A stretch of DNA of 64,000 bases, from contig NZ_LQPM01000010.1 in assembly GCF_002101815.1 (NCBI RefSeq), positions 1-64,000 of the forward strand. Direction: 5' to 3'. The DNA comes from Mycobacterium paraense. Its GTDB lineage: Bacteria; Actinomycetota; Actinomycetes; Mycobacteriales; Mycobacteriaceae. The position numbers and the translations under genes were made by a program. A model generated the notes under the pieces. It had not been told where the DNA came from and did no database searches. It saw nothing but the letters and a program-made list of their open reading frames with translations. Shown here piece after piece: positions 38,701 to 51,275 of this stretch; the first letter of the stretch is position 1, and every line of letters begins with the position of its first letter.

Positions 38701-41700
38701 CAGGCGCCATTGATGTTGCCGGGCAAGGATTCCGCGTCCGGCTCGGTTGCGGTGCAAGTCGTGGTGGGAGCCGAGGAAGACGGCCGGCGCAGCGTGTCGA
38801 TCTTCTCGCGCGCCGACGCCGGCTCCGGCTGGGTGTGCCACGCCGAGGGGGTGCTGAGCGCCGGCGCGGTCGAGCCCGGCGCGGACCTGTCGGTGTGGCC
38901 TCCCGCGGGCGCCGTCGCGGCCGATCCCGCCGACGGCTACGAACAGTTGGCGGCGCGCGGCTACGGCTACGGCCCGGCGTTCCGCGGGTTGACCGCGGCG
39001 TGGGTCCGCGGCGACGAGGTGTTCGCCGAGGTGCGGCTGCCCGATGCCGCCGGCGGCGTCAACGGCTTCGGTGTGCACCCGGCGCTGCTCGACGCGGCGA
39101 TGCATGCGCTGGTGATGAACCACCAAATCGCCGGTGCGGCCGACGAAGTGGTGTTGCCGTTCTCGTGGCAGGGCGTCTCGTTGCACGCCGCCGGGGCATC
39201 GGCGGTACGCGCGCGCATCGCGCCGGCTGGGGCTTCGGGTGTCTCGAAGGCGGTTTCCATCGAGCTTGCCGACGGACTCGGCTTGCCGGTGCTGTCGGTT
39301 GGCGCGATGGTGGCCCGCCCGGTGAGCGAGCAGCAGCTGCGGGCCGCGGTGTCCGGCGCGGGCCCGGACCGGTTGTTCGAGGTGCACTGGACGCCGGCGA
39401 CGACAACCGTCACCGACGCCGAGGCGCCCGCGCACGAAGTATTCGAATCCGTTGCGGCCGAAGGTGATCCGGTCGCCGCGGTGTACGAGCGCACGCACCG
39501 GGCGCTGGCGGCCCTGCAGCCGTGGCTGACCGAGCGCGACTCCGGTGTGCTGCTCGTCGCCACCCGGCGCGCGGTGGGTCTGCCGGGTGAGGACGTCACC
39601 GACTTGGCCGGCGCGGCGGTGTGGGGGCTGGTGCGGTCGGCGCAGACCGAGCACCCCGGCCGCATCGTGCTGGTGGATTCCGATGCGCCGCTGGACGCTG
39701 CCGCGATCGCCACCGCGCTGGCGGCAGGCGAGCCCCAGGTGCTGCTGCGTGGCGGCGCGGCGTATCTCGCGCGAGTGCGGGGCAGCCGCGCGGTCGACGG
39801 CATCATGACCCCGCCCGCGGAGGTGCCCTGGCGGCTGGGCATCAGCAGCGCGGGCACGTTCGAAAACCTGCAACTGGAGCCGGTTCCGAACGCCGACGCC
39901 CCGCTGGAGCCGGGCCAGGTCCGGGTGGCCCTGCGCGCCATCGCCACCAACTTCCGCGACGTCATGATCACCCTGGGCATGTTCACCCACGACGCCCTGC
40001 TCGGCGGCGAAGGCGCCGGCGTGGTGGTCGAGGTGGGGCCCGGGGTCACCGAGTTCTCCGTCGGCGACTCGGTGTACGGGTTCTTCCCCGACGGCAGCGG
40101 CACGCTGGTGCCCGGCGACGTGCGCCTGCTGGTGCCGATGCCGGCCGACTGGACCTACGCCGAAGCCGCCGGCATCTCGGCCGTTTTCACCACCGCGTAC
40201 ATGGCGTTCATCCACCTGGCCGAGGTTCAGCCGGGCCAGCGGGTGCTGGTGCATGCCGCCGCCGGTGGCGTCGGGATGGCCGCGGTCCAGCTGGCCCGGC
40301 ATCTGGGCCTGGAGGTGTTCGCCACCGCCAGCCGCGGCAAGTGGGACACCTTGCGGGCCATGGGCTTTGACGACGACCACATCGCGGACTCGCGCAGCCT
40401 GGAATTCGAGGACAAGTTCCGGGCCGTCACCGGCGGGGCCGGCATGGACGTCGTGCTGGACTCGCTGGCCGGCGAATTCGTCGATGCCTCACTGCGGCTG
40501 GTCGCCCCCGGCGGCATTTTCCTGGAGATGGGCAAGACCGACATCCGCGACCCCGGCGCCGTCGCCCAGGAATACCCGGGTGTGCGCTACCGCGCCTTCG
40601 ACCTGTTCGAGCCCGGCCGCCCCCGGATGCATCAGTGGATGCTGGAGCTCGCCGGGCTGTTCGAGGCCGGAATCCTCAAGCCGTTGCCGGTCACCACGTT
40701 CGACGTGCGACGCGCGCGCAGCGCGTTGCGCTACCTGAGCCAGGCCCGCCACATCGGCAAGGTCGTCATGACGATGCCTTCCGGGCTGGCCTCGGGGACG
40801 GTGCTGATCACCGGCGGAACCGGGATGGCGGGTTCGACGCTGGCCCGTCATCTGGTGGCGCACCACTGCGTTCGGGACCTGGCGTTGCTCAGCCGCCGCG
40901 GCGCGGACGCGCCGGGTTCGGCCGAACTGGTCGCCGAGCTGGAGGCGGCCGGCGCCCGGGTGCGGGTGCTCGCGTGCGATGCGGCCGACCGGGACGCGCT
41001 GGAGCGGGCCATCGCCGGGCTGCCGCTGTCCGGCGTCATCCATGCGGCCGGCGTGCTCGACGACGCGATGCTCACCTCGCTGACGCCGCAGCGCGTCGAC
41101 GAGGTGCTGCGGGCCAAGGTCGACGCGGCGTGGAACCTGCACGAACTGACCCGCGACCTGGATCTGTCTGCGTTCGTGATGTTTTCGTCGATGGCCGGGC
41201 TGGTGGGTTCCTCGGGCCAGGCCAACTACGCGGCGGCCAACTCGTTCCTCGACGGGCTGGCCGCGCATCGGCGGGCGCACGGGCTGCCCGCGATCTCGCT
41301 GGCGTGGGGGCTGTGGGACCAAGCCAGCGCCATGACCGGTGGGCTGGACGCCGCCGACCTCGCCCGGCTGGGCCGCGACGGGATCCTGGCGCTGTCCTCG
41401 GCCGAGGCGATGGAATTGTTCGACACCGCGTTGATCGTCGACGAACCGTTCCTGGCGCCGGCCCGCATCGATCTCGGCGCGCTGCGCGCCCACGCCGTCG
41501 CCGTGCCCCCGATGTTCGCCGATCTGCTCAGCGCGCCCACCCGGCGCCGGGTCGACGACACACTGGCCGCCGCGAAGTCGAAATCGGCTCTCGCGCATCG
41601 CCTGCAGGGGCTGCCCGAAGCCGAGCAGCACGCCGTGCTGCTGGACCTGGTGCGCTCGCACATCGCCACGGTGCTGGGCAACACCAGCCCCGAGGCGATC

Positions 41701-44700
41701 GACCCCGACAAGGCGTTCCAGGAGCTGGGCTTCGACTCGCTGACGGCGGTCGAAATGCGCAACCGGCTCAAAACCGCGACCGGGCTGGCCCTTTCGCCGA
41801 CGCTCATCTTCGACTACCCGACGCCCAACGGCCTGGCCGGCTACATGCGCTCCGAACTCGCCGGCGTGCCGCAGGAAATCAAGCAGGCCCCGGTCATGCG
41901 CGCCACCGACGACGATCCCATCGCGATCGTCGGCATGTCGTGCCGCTACCCGGGTGGGGTGAATGGCCCCGACGACCTGTGGGACATGCTCACCGAGGGC
42001 CGCGACGTGCTCACCGAGTTCCCCACCGATCGCGGCTGGAATCTGGCCGGGCTCTACAACCCCGACCCCGACGTTCCGGGCACCTGCTACACCCGCACCG
42101 GCGGCTTCGTGGACGGTGTCGCCGATTTCGACCCGGCCTTCTTCGGCATCGCGCCCAGCGAGGCGCTGGCCATGGATCCGCAGCAACGGCTGTTCCTCGA
42201 GTTGTCCTGGGAAGCCTTGGAGCGCGCGGGGATCGAGCCCGGCGGCTTGCGCGGCAGCGCGACCGGCGTGTTCGCCGGCGTCTACACGCAGGGCTACGGC
42301 ATCGGCGCCGCGCCGGCCGCGGAGGGCTTCCGGCTGACCGGGCAGTCGTCGAGCGTGGCGTCGGGTCGTATCTCGTATGCGCTGGGCCTGGAGGGCCCCG
42401 CGGTCTCGGTGGACACGGCGTGCTCGTCGTCGTTGGTGGCGCTGCACATGGCGGCGCAGTCGCTGCGTTCGGGCGAATGCGACCTGGCCCTGGCCGGCGG
42501 CGTCACGGTCAACGCCACGCCGGACATCTTCGTGGAGTTCAGCCGCATGCGCGGGTTGTCGGCCGACGGCCGGTGCAAGGCCTACGCGGGCGCGGCGGAC
42601 GGCACGGGATTCTCCGAGGGCGGCGGGATGCTCGTGGTGGAGCGGCTGTCGGACGCGCAGCGGCTCGGGCATCCCGTGCTGGCGCTGGTGCGCGGTTCGG
42701 CGATCAACCAGGACGGCGCCTCCAACGGGTTGACCGCCCCCAACGGCCCCTCGCAGCAGCGGGTGGTGCGCGCGGCGCTGGCCAATGCCGGGTTGTCGGC
42801 GGCCGAGGTCGACGCCGTCGAGGGCCACGGCACCGGAACGACGCTGGGCGACCCCATCGAGGCCCAGGCGCTGTTGGCGACCTACGGTCAGGATCGCAGC
42901 GAGCCGCTCCGGCTGGGTTCGATCAAGTCGAACATGGGTCACACGCAGGCCGCCGCGGGCGTCGCCGGGGTGATCAAGATGGTGCTGGCGATGCGCCACG
43001 AATTGCTGCCCGCCACACTGCATGTCGACGAGCCCAGCCCGCACGTGGATTGGTCGGTGGGCAGGGTGTCGTTGCTGACCGAGGCCCAGCCCTGGCCGGC
43101 CACCCGCGCGCGCCGCGCCGGCGTGTCGTCCTTCGGCATCAGCGGTACCAACGCCCACGTGATCATCGAGGCGGCCCCGGTCGGGGCCGCGCCCACCGCG
43201 CAACGGCCGCAGCTACCGGTGGCGCCGTGGCCCATCTCGGCAAAGTCGTTGCCGGCGTTGAGCGCTCAAGCCGCCCGGCTGGCCGGACACCTACGCCGGC
43301 ACGGCGAGCTCGACGTCGCCGACGTCGCGTGGACGCTGGCGGGCCGCTCACACTTCGAGCACCGGGCCGTCGTCGTCGGTGCCGACCGCGAACAGCTGCT
43401 GTCCGGCCTCGACGAGTTGGCCGCCGGTCAGGCCGTCTCCGCCGTCCAGGGCACGGCGACGCCCGGCAAGACCGTCTTCGTCTTCCCCGGGCAGGGCTCC
43501 CAGCTGCTCGGCATGGGAAGGGAATTGCACGCCGCATACCCGGTGTTCGCCGAGGCGTTCGACGCCGTGCTGGGCGAACTGGACCAGCACCTGTTGCGGC
43601 CGCTGCGGGACATCGTGTGGGGCAGTGACGAAAACCTGCTGAACACCACCGAATACGCGCAGCCGGCGTTGTTCGCCGTGGAGGTCGCCCTGTTCCGGCT
43701 GCTCGAATCGTGGGGCGTGCGGCCCGACTTCGTGCTGGGCCACTCGATCGGTGAGATCTCCGCCGCGCACGTCGCCGGAGTGCTGTCGCTACAGAACGCG
43801 GCGGTCCTGGTCGCCGCGCGCGGCCGGTTCATGCAGGCGCTGCCGACGGGCGGGGCGATGATCGCCGTGCAGGCCACCGAAGCGGAGGTGCTGCCGCTGC
43901 TGACCCCCGGTGTGGGTATCGCGGCGGTCAACGGGCCCGCCTCGGTGGTGATTTCGGGCGACCAGGAGGCGGCGGCCGCGGTGGCCGATCGGCTGCGCGC
44001 CGACGGGCGCCGCGTGCACCGACTCGCCGTGTCCCACGCCTTCCACTCCCCGTTGATGGACCCGATGATCGACGAATTCGGCACCGTCGCGGCGGGACTG
44101 GCCGTCGGCAAGCCCACCATCCCGATCGTCTCGAACCTCACCGGGCAGCTCGCGGGCGACGACTTCGGCACGGCGGCCTACTGGAAGCGGCACGTCCGGG
44201 AGGCGGTGCGATTCGCCGACAGCGTGCGCTTCGTGCATTCGGCCGGCGCCAACCGTTTCCTCGAGCTGGGCCCGAGCGGCGGGCTGACGGCGGCGATCGA
44301 AGAGTCGCTTCCGGACGCCCCCGTCACCACCATGTCGGCGCTGCGCAAGGACCGACCGGAGCCGGCGACACTGACCAATGCCGTCGCGCGGGGATTCGTC
44401 GCGGGGATGGACGTGGACTGGCGCGCCGCCCTGGGGACCGGCGGCTTCGTCGAGTTGCCCACGTACGCCTTTGAGCGGCGGCGCTTTTGGCTGTCCGGCG
44501 ACGGCGCCCCGGCGGACGCCGCCGGGCTGGGGCTGGCCGCCGGCGAACACGCCTTGCTTGGCGCGGTGGTGGAGCTGCCGGCTTCCGGCGGCGTGGTGCT
44601 GACCGGTCGACTGTCGCCGGCCGCGCAGGGCTGGCTCAACGATCACGCCGTCGGCGGCGTCGTGCTGTTCCCCGGCGCGGGATTCGTCGAGCTGGCGATC

Positions 44701-47700
44701 CGCGCCGGCGACGAGGTGGGCTGCGGGATCGTCGACGAGCTGAATTTGGCCGCGCCGCTGGTGTTGCCGACCGGTGCTTCGGTCGCGGTTCAGGTCGTGG
44801 TCGGCGGCCCGGATGAGTCGGGCGCCCGCGCGGTGTCGGTGTTCTCGCGCGCCGAGGCGGGGTCCGGCTGGTCGCTGCACGCGGAGGGCGTGCTGCGCGC
44901 GGGGTCGGTGCAGCCGAGCGCGGACCTGTCGGCCTGGCCGCCGGTGGGCGCCGTGCCGGTCGACATCGGCGACGGCTACGAGCAATTGGCCGAGCGCGGC
45001 TACGGCTACGGGCCCGCGTTCCGCGGCCTGACGTCGATGTGGCGCCGCGGCGACGAAGTATTCGCGGAGGTCGCGCTGCCCGAGGACGCCGGGGTGTCGG
45101 TGACCGGGTTCGGGGTGCACCCCGCGATGCTCGACGCGGCACTGCACGCGGTGATCCTGGCGTCCGACGACGGCGAGCTCGCGGCGGGCTCGATGCTGGT
45201 GCCGTTCTCCTGGCAGCAGGTGTCGTTGCATGCCGCCGGCGCGGCGGCGGTGCGCGCGCGGATCGTGCCGGTGGGGCAGTCGGCCGTGTCGATCGAGCTG
45301 GCCGACGGGTTGGGGCTGCCGGTGCTGTCGGTGGCGTCGATGGTCGCCCGGCCGGTGACCGATCAGCAGCTGCTGGCCGCGGTGTCGAGCTCGGGGCCGG
45401 ACCGGCTCTTCGAGGTCATCTGGTCGGCCCAGCCGCTGTCCGCGGTGCAGCCGGTGTCGGTATCGGCCTGGGGGACAGCGGAATCGGACAGCGCCGAGGC
45501 GGAGCGGACGGCGGTGCTGTTCGAATCGGCGCCGGTCGCCGGTGACGTGGTGACGGAGGTGTACGCGGCCACGCGGGCGGTCCTGCCGGTGCTGCAGTCG
45601 TGGCTGGCCCGCGAGGGGGCCGGGACGCTGGTGGTGTCGACCCGGGGCGCAATGGCGTTGCCGGGGGAGGACGTCACCGATCTGGCGGGCGCCGCGGTGT
45701 GGGGTCTGGTGCGCTCGGCGCAGACCGAGCACCCGGGCCGAATCGTGCTCGTCGACACCGACGCTCCGCTGGATGCCGACGCGGTCGCGGCGGTGCTGGC
45801 GGCGTCCGAGCCGCAGGTTGTGCTGCGCAACGCCACGGTCTACACCGCGCGGGTGCACGGCAGCCGCGCCGTCGGCGGCCTGCTGGTGCCGCCCGACGAC
45901 GGGCCATGGCGGCTGGGCATGAGCAGCTACGGCACCATCGAGAACCTGCGGCTGGAGCGGATCCCCGATGCCTCCGAGCACGTGGCGCCGCTAGGCCCCG
46001 GTCAGGTGCGGGTCGCCTTGTCGGCCATCGCCGCCAACTTCCGCGACGTCATGATCGCGCTGGGCCTCTATCCCGATCCCGACGCGGTCATGGGTATCGA
46101 GGGATCCGGCGTCGTCGTCGAAATCGGTCCGGGCGCGGGGCGTTTCGCGGTCGGCGACCGCGTCATGGGCCTCTTCCCGGACGGCACCGGGACGATCGCC
46201 ACCACCGACCAGCGGTTGCTCGCCAAGGTGCCGGCCGGATGGTCCCACACCGCCGCCGCGACGGCCTCGGTCGTCTTCGCGACGGCGCGCTACGCGCTGG
46301 TCGACCTGGCGGCCGCGAGGCCGGGCCAGCGGGTGCTGGTGCACGCCGCCGCCGGCGGGGTCGGGATGGCCGCCGTGCAACTGGCCCGCCACCTCGGCCT
46401 GGAAGTGTTCGCGACGGCCAGCCGCGGCAAGTGGGACACGTTGCGGGCCATGGGCTTTGACGACGACCACATCGCGGATTCCCGCAGCCTGGAGTTCGAG
46501 GGCAAGTTCCGCGCGGTCACCGGTGGGCGAGGCGTTGACCTGGTGCTCGACTCGCTGTCCGGCGATTTCGTCGACGCCTCGCTGCGGCTGGTTGCCCCCG
46601 GCGGGGTGTTCCTGGAGATGGGCAAGACGGACATCCGCGAGCCGCAGACCGTCGCCCGCGACCACGCCGGCGTGCGCTATCGCGCCTTCGATCTGTTCGA
46701 GGCCGGCCCCGATCGCATCGCACAGCTGCTCGACGAGCTGGCCGCGCTGTTCGGCGAGGACGTGCTGCACCCCTTGCCGGCCACCAGGTTTGACGTGCGG
46801 CGCGCACCCGCGGCGTTGCGGTACCTGAGCCAGGCCCGCCACGTCGGCAAGGTCGTGATGAGCATGCCCGACGCCTGGGTGTCCGGCACCGTCCTGATCA
46901 CCGGCGCCACCGGCATGGCGGGTTCGGCATTGGCGCGCCACGTCGTGAACCGGCACGGTGCGCGCAACCTGGTGCTGGTCAGTCGCCGCGGGCTGGACGC
47001 GCCGGGCGCCGCGGAGCTGGTGACCGAGCTGACCGCCGCCGGCGCCCAGGTGCAGGTGATCGCCTGCGACGCGGCGGACCGCGAGGCCGTCGCCAAGGTG
47101 CTGGCCGATATCCCGGTGCAACGGCCGCTGTCCGGAGTGATCCACGCGGCCGGGGTGCTCGACGACGCGGTGATCTCGTCGCTGACGCCGGAACGCGTCG
47201 ACGCGGTGTTGCGCGCCAAGGTCGACGCGGCATGGAACTTGCACGAGCTCACCCGCGACCTCGATGTGGCGGCGTTCGTGATGTTCTCGTCGATGGCCGG
47301 GCTGGCCGGCGCGTCGGGTCAGGCCAACTACGCGGCGGCCAATTCCTTCCTCGACGGGTTGGCCGTGCACCGGCGCAAACAGGGGTTGCCGGCGATATCG
47401 CTGGCGTGGGGGCTGTGGGATCAGGCCAGCGCCATGACCGGGGCGCTGGGCGCCGCGGACCGCGCCCGGTTCGGCCGCGACGGGATCGTCGCGATGTCCT
47501 CCGATGAGGCGCTGGACTTGATGGACACCGCCCTCATCGTCGACGAGCCGTTCATGCTGCCCGCCCACATCGACCTGGCGGCGCTGCGGGTCAAGTTCGA
47601 CAACGGCACCTTGCCGCCCATGTTCGTCGACCTGATCAACGCGCCGACGCGACGGCAGGTTGACGACTCGCTGGCCGCGGCGAAGTCGAAATCGGCTCTG

Positions 47701-48213
47701 CTGCAGCGCCTCGAGGGGCTGCCCGAAGACGAGCAGCAGGAAGTCCTGCTGGACTTGGTGCGCTCCAACATCGCCACCGTGCTGGGCAACTCCAGCCCCG
47801 AGTCCATCCATCCCGACCGGGCGTTCCAGGAGTTGGGCTTCGACTCGCTGACCGCGGTCGAAATGCGCAACCGGCTGAAATCCGCAACGGGACTGGCGCT
47901 TTCGCCGACGCTGATCTTCGACTACCCGAACTCCGCCGCACTGGCCGGCTACATGTACCGCGAGCTGGTCGGCAGCTCGGAGCAGCAGGCGCCGGCCGCC
48001 GCGCCCGGAGAGGCCGAGATCCAGCGTGTGGTGGGGTCCATTCCGGTCAAGCGGCTGCGCCAGGCGGGAGTGCTCGAGCTGCTGCTGGCGTTGGCGAATG
48101 AGGCCGACAGCGGCGGTCCCGCGTCCCCCGCGGCGACCACCGAAACGGACATCGCGGGCATGGACCTCGACGCGCTGGTCAACGCGGCGTTGCGCGACGA
48201 TGACGACGAGTAG
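35737..48213 (+). CDS. pks12: two-module type I polyketide synthase Pks12 (mycoketide synthase)
   Basis: Makes the chain of mannosyl-beta-1-phosphomycoketide, a CD1c-presented antigen, by repeated alternating use of two modules. The 4158 residues start [20 protein letters not shown], a docking coiled coil. Module 1 is KS (Cys203), AT (Ser646), DH ([10 protein letters not shown]), ER ([10 protein letters not shown]), KR ([12 protein letters not shown]) and ACP (Ser2001). Module 2 is KS (Cys2229), AT (Ser2670), DH ([10 protein letters not shown]), ER, KR ([12 protein letters not shown]) and ACP (Ser4037). AT1 has GHSQG and YASH at 746, the methylmalonyl signature; AT2 has GHSIG and HAFH at 2767, the malonyl signature. 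This fits alternate C3/C2 addition. Both modules are fully reducing. There is no thioesterase; the acidic tail ending DDDDE probably docks to another Pks12 chain. All key residues are intact. Confidence 0.96.
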   Translation: MVDQLQHATEALRKALVQVERLKRTNRALLERSSEPIAIVGMSCRFPGGVETPEDLWRMVADGRDVITEFPTDRGWDVAGLFDPDPDARHKTYAHTGGFVDGVADFDPAFFGIAPSEALAMDPQHRMLLELSWEALERAGIDPSGLRGSATGVFAGLIVQGYGMLAEEIEGYRLTGMTSSVASGRVSYVLGLEGPAVSVDTACSSSLVALHMAVQSLRSGECDLALAGGATVNATPTVFVEFSRHRGLAPDGRCKAYAGAADGVGWSEGGAMLVVERLSDAQRLGHPVFAVVRGSAVNQDGASNGLTAPNGPSQQRVVRAALANAGLSTADVDVVEGHGTGTTLGDPIEAQALLATYGQDRTEPLWLGSIKSNMGHTQAAAGVAGVIKMVQAMRHETLPATLHVDQPSPHVDWSAGAVSLLTEARPWPAEGRLRRAGVSSFGISGTNAHVIVEAVPAVEPRRSGPAPAVLPWVVSAKSASALRSQAARLASHVRAHGELDSADVAWTLAGRSSFEHRAVVIGADRDRLLAGLDELATDEPVSVIRGTAAPAGKTVFVFPGQGSQWLGMGVELLDTAPVFARQIEACEQAFAEFVDWSLTDVLRGAPDAPGTDRVDVVQPVLFAVMVALAELWKSVGVSPDAVIGHSQGEIAAAYVAGALSLRDAARVVTLRSQLLRSLAGPGGMLSIACSTERARELLAPYGNRVSIAAVNGRSAVVVSGDGAALDELVAFCADLELRTRRIDVDYASHSVEVEAIRGELAAALAGIEPSSSRTAFFSTVTGSRLDTAGLDAEYWYRNIRQTVQFDQAVRSASEHGYRTFIESSPHPALIAGIEDTANDCAAGDTEAIVVPTLGRDDGGLERFLSSAATAFVAGLSVDWRGVLDGAGFVELPTYAFDRRRFWLSGEGVAADATGLGLAASEHPLLSAVVELPASGGVALTGRLAPSLQGWLADHGVSGVAVFPGAGFVELAIRAGDEVGCSTVDELTLQAPLMLPGKDSASGSVAVQVVVGAEEDGRRSVSIFSRADAGSGWVCHAEGVLSAGAVEPGADLSVWPPAGAVAADPADGYEQLAARGYGYGPAFRGLTAAWVRGDEVFAEVRLPDAAGGVNGFGVHPALLDAAMHALVMNHQIAGAADEVVLPFSWQGVSLHAAGASAVRARIAPAGASGVSKAVSIELADGLGLPVLSVGAMVARPVSEQQLRAAVSGAGPDRLFEVHWTPATTTVTDAEAPAHEVFESVAAEGDPVAAVYERTHRALAALQPWLTERDSGVLLVATRRAVGLPGEDVTDLAGAAVWGLVRSAQTEHPGRIVLVDSDAPLDAAAIATALAAGEPQVLLRGGAAYLARVRGSRAVDGIMTPPAEVPWRLGISSAGTFENLQLEPVPNADAPLEPGQVRVALRAIATNFRDVMITLGMFTHDALLGGEGAGVVVEVGPGVTEFSVGDSVYGFFPDGSGTLVPGDVRLLVPMPADWTYAEAAGISAVFTTAYMAFIHLAEVQPGQRVLVHAAAGGVGMAAVQLARHLGLEVFATASRGKWDTLRAMGFDDDHIADSRSLEFEDKFRAVTGGAGMDVVLDSLAGEFVDASLRLVAPGGIFLEMGKTDIRDPGAVAQEYPGVRYRAFDLFEPGRPRMHQWMLELAGLFEAGILKPLPVTTFDVRRARSALRYLSQARHIGKVVMTMPSGLASGTVLITGGTGMAGSTLARHLVAHHCVRDLALLSRRGADAPGSAELVAELEAAGARVRVLACDAADRDALERAIAGLPLSGVIHAAGVLDDAMLTSLTPQRVDEVLRAKVDAAWNLHELTRDLDLSAFVMFSSMAGLVGSSGQANYAAANSFLDGLAAHRRAHGLPAISLAWGLWDQASAMTGGLDAADLARLGRDGILALSSAEAMELFDTALIVDEPFLAPARIDLGALRAHAVAVPPMFADLLSAPTRRRVDDTLAAAKSKSALAHRLQGLPEAEQHAVLLDLVRSHIATVLGNTSPEAIDPDKAFQELGFDSLTAVEMRNRLKTATGLALSPTLIFDYPTPNGLAGYMRSELAGVPQEIKQAPVMRATDDDPIAIVGMSCRYPGGVNGPDDLWDMLTEGRDVLTEFPTDRGWNLAGLYNPDPDVPGTCYTRTGGFVDGVADFDPAFFGIAPSEALAMDPQQRLFLELSWEALERAGIEPGGLRGSATGVFAGVYTQGYGIGAAPAAEGFRLTGQSSSVASGRISYALGLEGPAVSVDTACSSSLVALHMAAQSLRSGECDLALAGGVTVNATPDIFVEFSRMRGLSADGRCKAYAGAADGTGFSEGGGMLVVERLSDAQRLGHPVLALVRGSAINQDGASNGLTAPNGPSQQRVVRAALANAGLSAAEVDAVEGHGTGTTLGDPIEAQALLATYGQDRSEPLRLGSIKSNMGHTQAAAGVAGVIKMVLAMRHELLPATLHVDEPSPHVDWSVGRVSLLTEAQPWPATRARRAGVSSFGISGTNAHVIIEAAPVGAAPTAQRPQLPVAPWPISAKSLPALSAQAARLAGHLRRHGELDVADVAWTLAGRSHFEHRAVVVGADREQLLSGLDELAAGQAVSAVQGTATPGKTVFVFPGQGSQLLGMGRELHAAYPVFAEAFDAVLGELDQHLLRPLRDIVWGSDENLLNTTEYAQPALFAVEVALFRLLESWGVRPDFVLGHSIGEISAAHVAGVLSLQNAAVLVAARGRFMQALPTGGAMIAVQATEAEVLPLLTPGVGIAAVNGPASVVISGDQEAAAAVADRLRADGRRVHRLAVSHAFHSPLMDPMIDEFGTVAAGLAVGKPTIPIVSNLTGQLAGDDFGTAAYWKRHVREAVRFADSVRFVHSAGANRFLELGPSGGLTAAIEESLPDAPVTTMSALRKDRPEPATLTNAVARGFVAGMDVDWRAALGTGGFVELPTYAFERRRFWLSGDGAPADAAGLGLAAGEHALLGAVVELPASGGVVLTGRLSPAAQGWLNDHAVGGVVLFPGAGFVELAIRAGDEVGCGIVDELNLAAPLVLPTGASVAVQVVVGGPDESGARAVSVFSRAEAGSGWSLHAEGVLRAGSVQPSADLSAWPPVGAVPVDIGDGYEQLAERGYGYGPAFRGLTSMWRRGDEVFAEVALPEDAGVSVTGFGVHPAMLDAALHAVILASDDGELAAGSMLVPFSWQQVSLHAAGAAAVRARIVPVGQSAVSIELADGLGLPVLSVASMVARPVTDQQLLAAVSSSGPDRLFEVIWSAQPLSAVQPVSVSAWGTAESDSAEAERTAVLFESAPVAGDVVTEVYAATRAVLPVLQSWLAREGAGTLVVSTRGAMALPGEDVTDLAGAAVWGLVRSAQTEHPGRIVLVDTDAPLDADAVAAVLAASEPQVVLRNATVYTARVHGSRAVGGLLVPPDDGPWRLGMSSYGTIENLRLERIPDASEHVAPLGPGQVRVALSAIAANFRDVMIALGLYPDPDAVMGIEGSGVVVEIGPGAGRFAVGDRVMGLFPDGTGTIATTDQRLLAKVPAGWSHTAAATASVVFATARYALVDLAAARPGQRVLVHAAAGGVGMAAVQLARHLGLEVFATASRGKWDTLRAMGFDDDHIADSRSLEFEGKFRAVTGGRGVDLVLDSLSGDFVDASLRLVAPGGVFLEMGKTDIREPQTVARDHAGVRYRAFDLFEAGPDRIAQLLDELAALFGEDVLHPLPATRFDVRRAPAALRYLSQARHVGKVVMSMPDAWVSGTVLITGATGMAGSALARHVVNRHGARNLVLVSRRGLDAPGAAELVTELTAAGAQVQVIACDAADREAVAKVLADIPVQRPLSGVIHAAGVLDDAVISSLTPERVDAVLRAKVDAAWNLHELTRDLDVAAFVMFSSMAGLAGASGQANYAAANSFLDGLAVHRRKQGLPAISLAWGLWDQASAMTGALGAADRARFGRDGIVAMSSDEALDLMDTALIVDEPFMLPAHIDLAALRVKFDNGTLPPMFVDLINAPTRRQVDDSLAAAKSKSALLQRLEGLPEDEQQEVLLDLVRSNIATVLGNSSPESIHPDRAFQELGFDSLTAVEMRNRLKSATGLALSPTLIFDYPNSAALAGYMYRELVGSSEQQAPAAAPGEAEIQRVVGSIPVKRLRQAGVLELLLALANEADSGGPASPAATTETDIAGMDLDALVNAALRDDDDE

Positions 48214-48216
48214 CCG

Positions 48217-50784
48217 ATGAGAATCGCGATTACCGGGGCCAGCGGCGTGCTCGGCCGCGGCCTCGCCGCCCGGTTGCTCGCCCAGGGCCACGATGTCGTC
48301 GGCATCGCCCGGCATCGCCCCGAAAGCTGGCTCAGCGCCGCCGATTTCGTCGAGACGGACATCAGGGACGCTGCCGCGGTCAGCCGTGCCCTCGCCGGTG
48401 CCGAGGTCGTCGCGCACTGCGCCTGGGCCCGCAACGTCGAGCGGGTCAACATCGGGGGAACGCGCAACGTTCTCGACGCGGTCGCCGGAACCGGAACCCG
48501 GCGCATCGTTTTCCCGTCGTCGGCGCACGTCTACGGCGGGGGAGACGCGCCCAAGACCGAGCATGACGCGAGAATGCCGCTGAGCGCCGACGGTCGGCAC
48601 CAGGCCCGCGTCGAACAGATGCTGGAGGATTCGGGCCTGGAATGGATCGCCATCCGCTCCGCGCTGATTCTCGGCCGCGGCGTCGACAACTGGGTGCGCC
48701 GGCTGTTGGCATTGCCGGCCTTTCCCGGCGGGACGGCCGATCATCGCATGCAGGTCGTTCACCTCGACGACGCGCTTCGCCTCCTCCACCGGGCGATCGT
48801 GGACGCCGAAGTCGGCAGCGGCCCGGTCAATCTCGCGGCGCCCGGCGAACTGACGTTCCGGCGGGTCGCCGCGGCGCTCCGGCGCCCGATCGTGCCGCTG
48901 GGCGTGCGACCGGCCGAGCTGCAACTCGTGCAGGACGCCCCGTTCATGGATACCGCGCGGTTGCGCGAGCAGTGGGAATTCCGGCCGGCGTGGAGCTCCG
49001 CTGAGTGCGTCGAGGATTTCGCCCTCGCGGTGCGCGGCCGGGTCACGATTGGCAAGCGGGTGGTATCGCTGCCCTGGCGGATGACCAGCATCCAGGACCT
49101 GCCCGCCGTGGACGCGCCGAGCGAAGACGGCGTGAAACCCAATTGGGCCGGCCCCGCCGGGGATAACGGGGAGTTCGACACCCCGATCGACCCGCGCTTC
49201 CCCACGTTCCTGGCCACCAATTTGTCGGAGGCACTGCCGGGTCCGTTCTCGCCGGCGTCGGCGTCGGTGACCGTGCGCGGGCTGCGCGCGGGCGGCGTGG
49301 CCATCGCCGAGCGGCTGCGGCCCGGTGGCATCATCCAGCGCGAGATCGCGATGCGCACCGTCGCGGTGTTCGCCAATCGGCTCTATGGCGCGATCACCTC
49401 GGCGCACTTCATGGCCGAAACGGTGCCGTTCGCCAAACCCGCGACGATCGTCAGCAATAGCGGGTTTTTCGGCCCGAGCATGGCGTCGCTGCCGATCTTC
49501 GGAGCGGAGCGCCCGCGCTCCGAAACCGGCCGCCTCCGAAGGCAACTGCGGACCGTTCGCAACATCGGGGTATTCGGCGTCAACCTGATCGGCCTGTCCG
49601 CCGGATCGGCCGCCGATACCGACGAGTTCGTCGCCGATGTCGATCGCCTGGAGCGCCTGGCCGACGACGACCTCACCCGGCTGGAGGATCGCCGGCTGCT
49701 GAGCCTGATCGCGTTGGCGCGCGACGATGTGGTGCACGGCTGGGTGCTGGCCTCGGCATCGTTCATGCTGTGCGCCGCGTTCAACGTGTTGTTGCGCGGT
49801 TTGTGTGGGCGAGACACCGCCGCGCCCGCGGGACCTGAACTGGTCAGCGCGCGATCGGTCGAGGCCATGCAGCGGTTGGTGGTCGCCGCGCAGCGCGACC
49901 CGAAAGTGGCGGCGCTGCTTGCCGAACCGGGTGAGCGGCTGGGCAAGCTGGCCGTCGAGGCGCCGGAGTTTCACGCCGCGGTGCTCGCCGAGCTGGCGCT
50001 GATCGGGCACCGCGGCCCGGCCGAACTCGAGATGCTGTCGACCAGCTACGCCGACGATCCCGAGCTGCTCGTGCGGATGGTGACCAAAGCGATGAGCGCT
50101 CCTCCCGCACCGGAGCCAGAACCGGCCCGGATTCCGCTGCGGGCCAAGCCGATTGCGCGTCTGGCGGGACACCAACTTCGCGATCGCGAAGTCCGTCGCG
50201 ACAAAGTGGTGCGGGCCAACTGGGTGCTGCGCAACCTGATGCGCGAGTACGGGCGCAGGCTGGTCGAAGCCGGCATCTTCCGCACCGCCGATGACGTGTT
50301 CTATCTGCTGGTCGACGAACTCGATGCGCTGCCGCCGGACGTCGGAAAGCTGGTGGCCGAGCGGCGGTCCGAGCAGCGCCGGCTGGCCGGCGTCGTCCCG
50401 CCGACGGTGTTCAGCGGGACCTGGCAGCCGACCGTGACGTCCGCGCCGGCGCTGGCCGGCGGCGACTCCCTGCGCGGGGTGGGCGTCTGCGGGGGTCGGG
50501 TGCGGGGCCGGGTGCGGATCGTGCGACCCGAGACGATCGACGACCTGCAGCCGGGCGAGATCCTCGTCGCCGAGGTCACCGACGTCGGCTACACCGCCGC
50601 GTTCTGCTACGCCGCGGCGGTGGTGACCGAGCTGGGCGGCCCGATGTCGCACGCGGCGGTGGTGGCGCGCGAATTCGGATTCCCCTGCGTGGTGGACGTC
50701 CAGGGGGCCACCCGCTCCCTGCCGCCGGGCGCGCTCGTCGAGGTCGACGGCGCCACGGGCGAGATCCGCGTGCTGGAAGTCTGA
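48217..50784 (+). CDS. NAD-dependent epimerase / PEP-utilising mobile domain fusion (Rv2047c-like)
   Basis: An 855-residue protein with three parts. Residues 1-300 are an extended SDR (NAD-dependent epimerase) with MRIAITGASGVLGRGLAARL and a VFPSSAHVYGGGD segment. The middle (about 310-730) is helical and not recognised from motifs. The C-terminal ~110 residues are a PEP-utiliser mobile (swivelling phosphohistidine) domain with GEILVAEVTDVGYTAAF and TELGGPMSHAAVVAREFGF, whose His would be the phosphorylated residue. No PEP/pyruvate-binding TIM barrel or ATP-grasp domain is evident. It begins three bases after pks12, so it is cotranscribed, as I recall for Rv2047c; a role in phosphomycoketide formation is possible but unproven. 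Confidence 0.88.
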   Translation: MRIAITGASGVLGRGLAARLLAQGHDVVGIARHRPESWLSAADFVETDIRDAAAVSRALAGAEVVAHCAWARNVERVNIGGTRNVLDAVAGTGTRRIVFPSSAHVYGGGDAPKTEHDARMPLSADGRHQARVEQMLEDSGLEWIAIRSALILGRGVDNWVRRLLALPAFPGGTADHRMQVVHLDDALRLLHRAIVDAEVGSGPVNLAAPGELTFRRVAAALRRPIVPLGVRPAELQLVQDAPFMDTARLREQWEFRPAWSSAECVEDFALAVRGRVTIGKRVVSLPWRMTSIQDLPAVDAPSEDGVKPNWAGPAGDNGEFDTPIDPRFPTFLATNLSEALPGPFSPASASVTVRGLRAGGVAIAERLRPGGIIQREIAMRTVAVFANRLYGAITSAHFMAETVPFAKPATIVSNSGFFGPSMASLPIFGAERPRSETGRLRRQLRTVRNIGVFGVNLIGLSAGSAADTDEFVADVDRLERLADDDLTRLEDRRLLSLIALARDDVVHGWVLASASFMLCAAFNVLLRGLCGRDTAAPAGPELVSARSVEAMQRLVVAAQRDPKVAALLAEPGERLGKLAVEAPEFHAAVLAELALIGHRGPAELEMLSTSYADDPELLVRMVTKAMSAPPAPEPEPARIPLRAKPIARLAGHQLRDREVRRDKVVRANWVLRNLMREYGRRLVEAGIFRTADDVFYLLVDELDALPPDVGKLVAERRSEQRRLAGVVPPTVFSGTWQPTVTSAPALAGGDSLRGVGVCGGRVRGRVRIVRPETIDDLQPGEILVAEVTDVGYTAAFCYAAAVVTELGGPMSHAAVVAREFGFPCVVDVQGATRSLPPGALVEVDGATGEIRVLEV

Positions 50785-50804
50785 TCCCGGCGGCCGCGCG
50801 TCGA

Positions 50805-51227
50805 TCAGGGAATGTCGGTCGCCAGGAACGTGAGCGGCAGGCCCAACACCGACAGGTCGATTTCGTCGAGATGGGAGCCCTCGCCCGCGAAGCTCTGCTT
50901 GAACCGCGTCGTGGCTCCGTAGCGCTCGGCGACGGCTTCGGCCGCCGAGGCCGCCGGCACCCGGATCACCACGCTGTAGACGCCGTCGCCGTGCGCGCCG
51001 AGGAACTCGTTGACCGAAGCGGCCACCGGCCCGGGGGATTCGGCGATCGGGCTGATCAGCTCGATACCGCGATTCCAGTCGAGGTGGATGTCCAAGCCGA
51101 GTTCGGTCAGCTGGAAGTTCTCGAAGACGAAGCCCAGGTCGGTGAACAGTTGCGCGGCGGCGGCGTGCCGCTCGGGCGCCACCGCGAATACGACGTGATG
51201 AAGCGACGATTGGTTGTCCGCCGTCAT
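50805..51227 (-). CDS. VOC/glyoxalase superfamily protein
   Basis: A 140-residue vicinal-oxygen-chelate fold protein. The paired beta-alpha-beta-beta-beta motifs begin SLHHVVFAVAPERHAAAAQLF (His9/His10 as a possible metal ligand) and VYSVVIRVPAASAAEAVAERY. LDIHLDWNRGIELISPI supplies the metal-ligand-like glutamate. The start ATG at 51227 follows GAAGGAC. It is 48 bases after the end of the membrane gene at 51276 and on the same strand, so it may be the last gene of the MoxR/VWA operon. Convergent with the pks12 neighbour. Substrate unknown. Confidence 0.75.
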   Translation of the reverse strand: MTADNQSSLHHVVFAVAPERHAAAAQLFTDLGFVFENFQLTELGLDIHLDWNRGIELISPIAESPGPVAASVNEFLGAHGDGVYSVVIRVPAASAAEAVAERYGATTRFKQSFAGEGSHLDEIDLSVLGLPLTFLATDIP

Positions 51228-51275
51228 GGCACGTCCTTCAGCTGGTTGTTAGCACTCCGCGTGCAGTATGCCGCA

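Noticed and set aside
35548..40380. 1610-codon open frame on the minus strand opposite pks12
   Set aside because: It is an antisense shadow caused by high-GC codon bias; the translation is low-complexity Arg/His/Gly-rich with no domains, while the plus strand encodes intact Pks12.
45991..50652. 1553-codon open frame on the minus strand opposite pks12 and its neighbour
   Set aside because: Same cause; it spans two well-supported plus-strand genes and shows no family motif.
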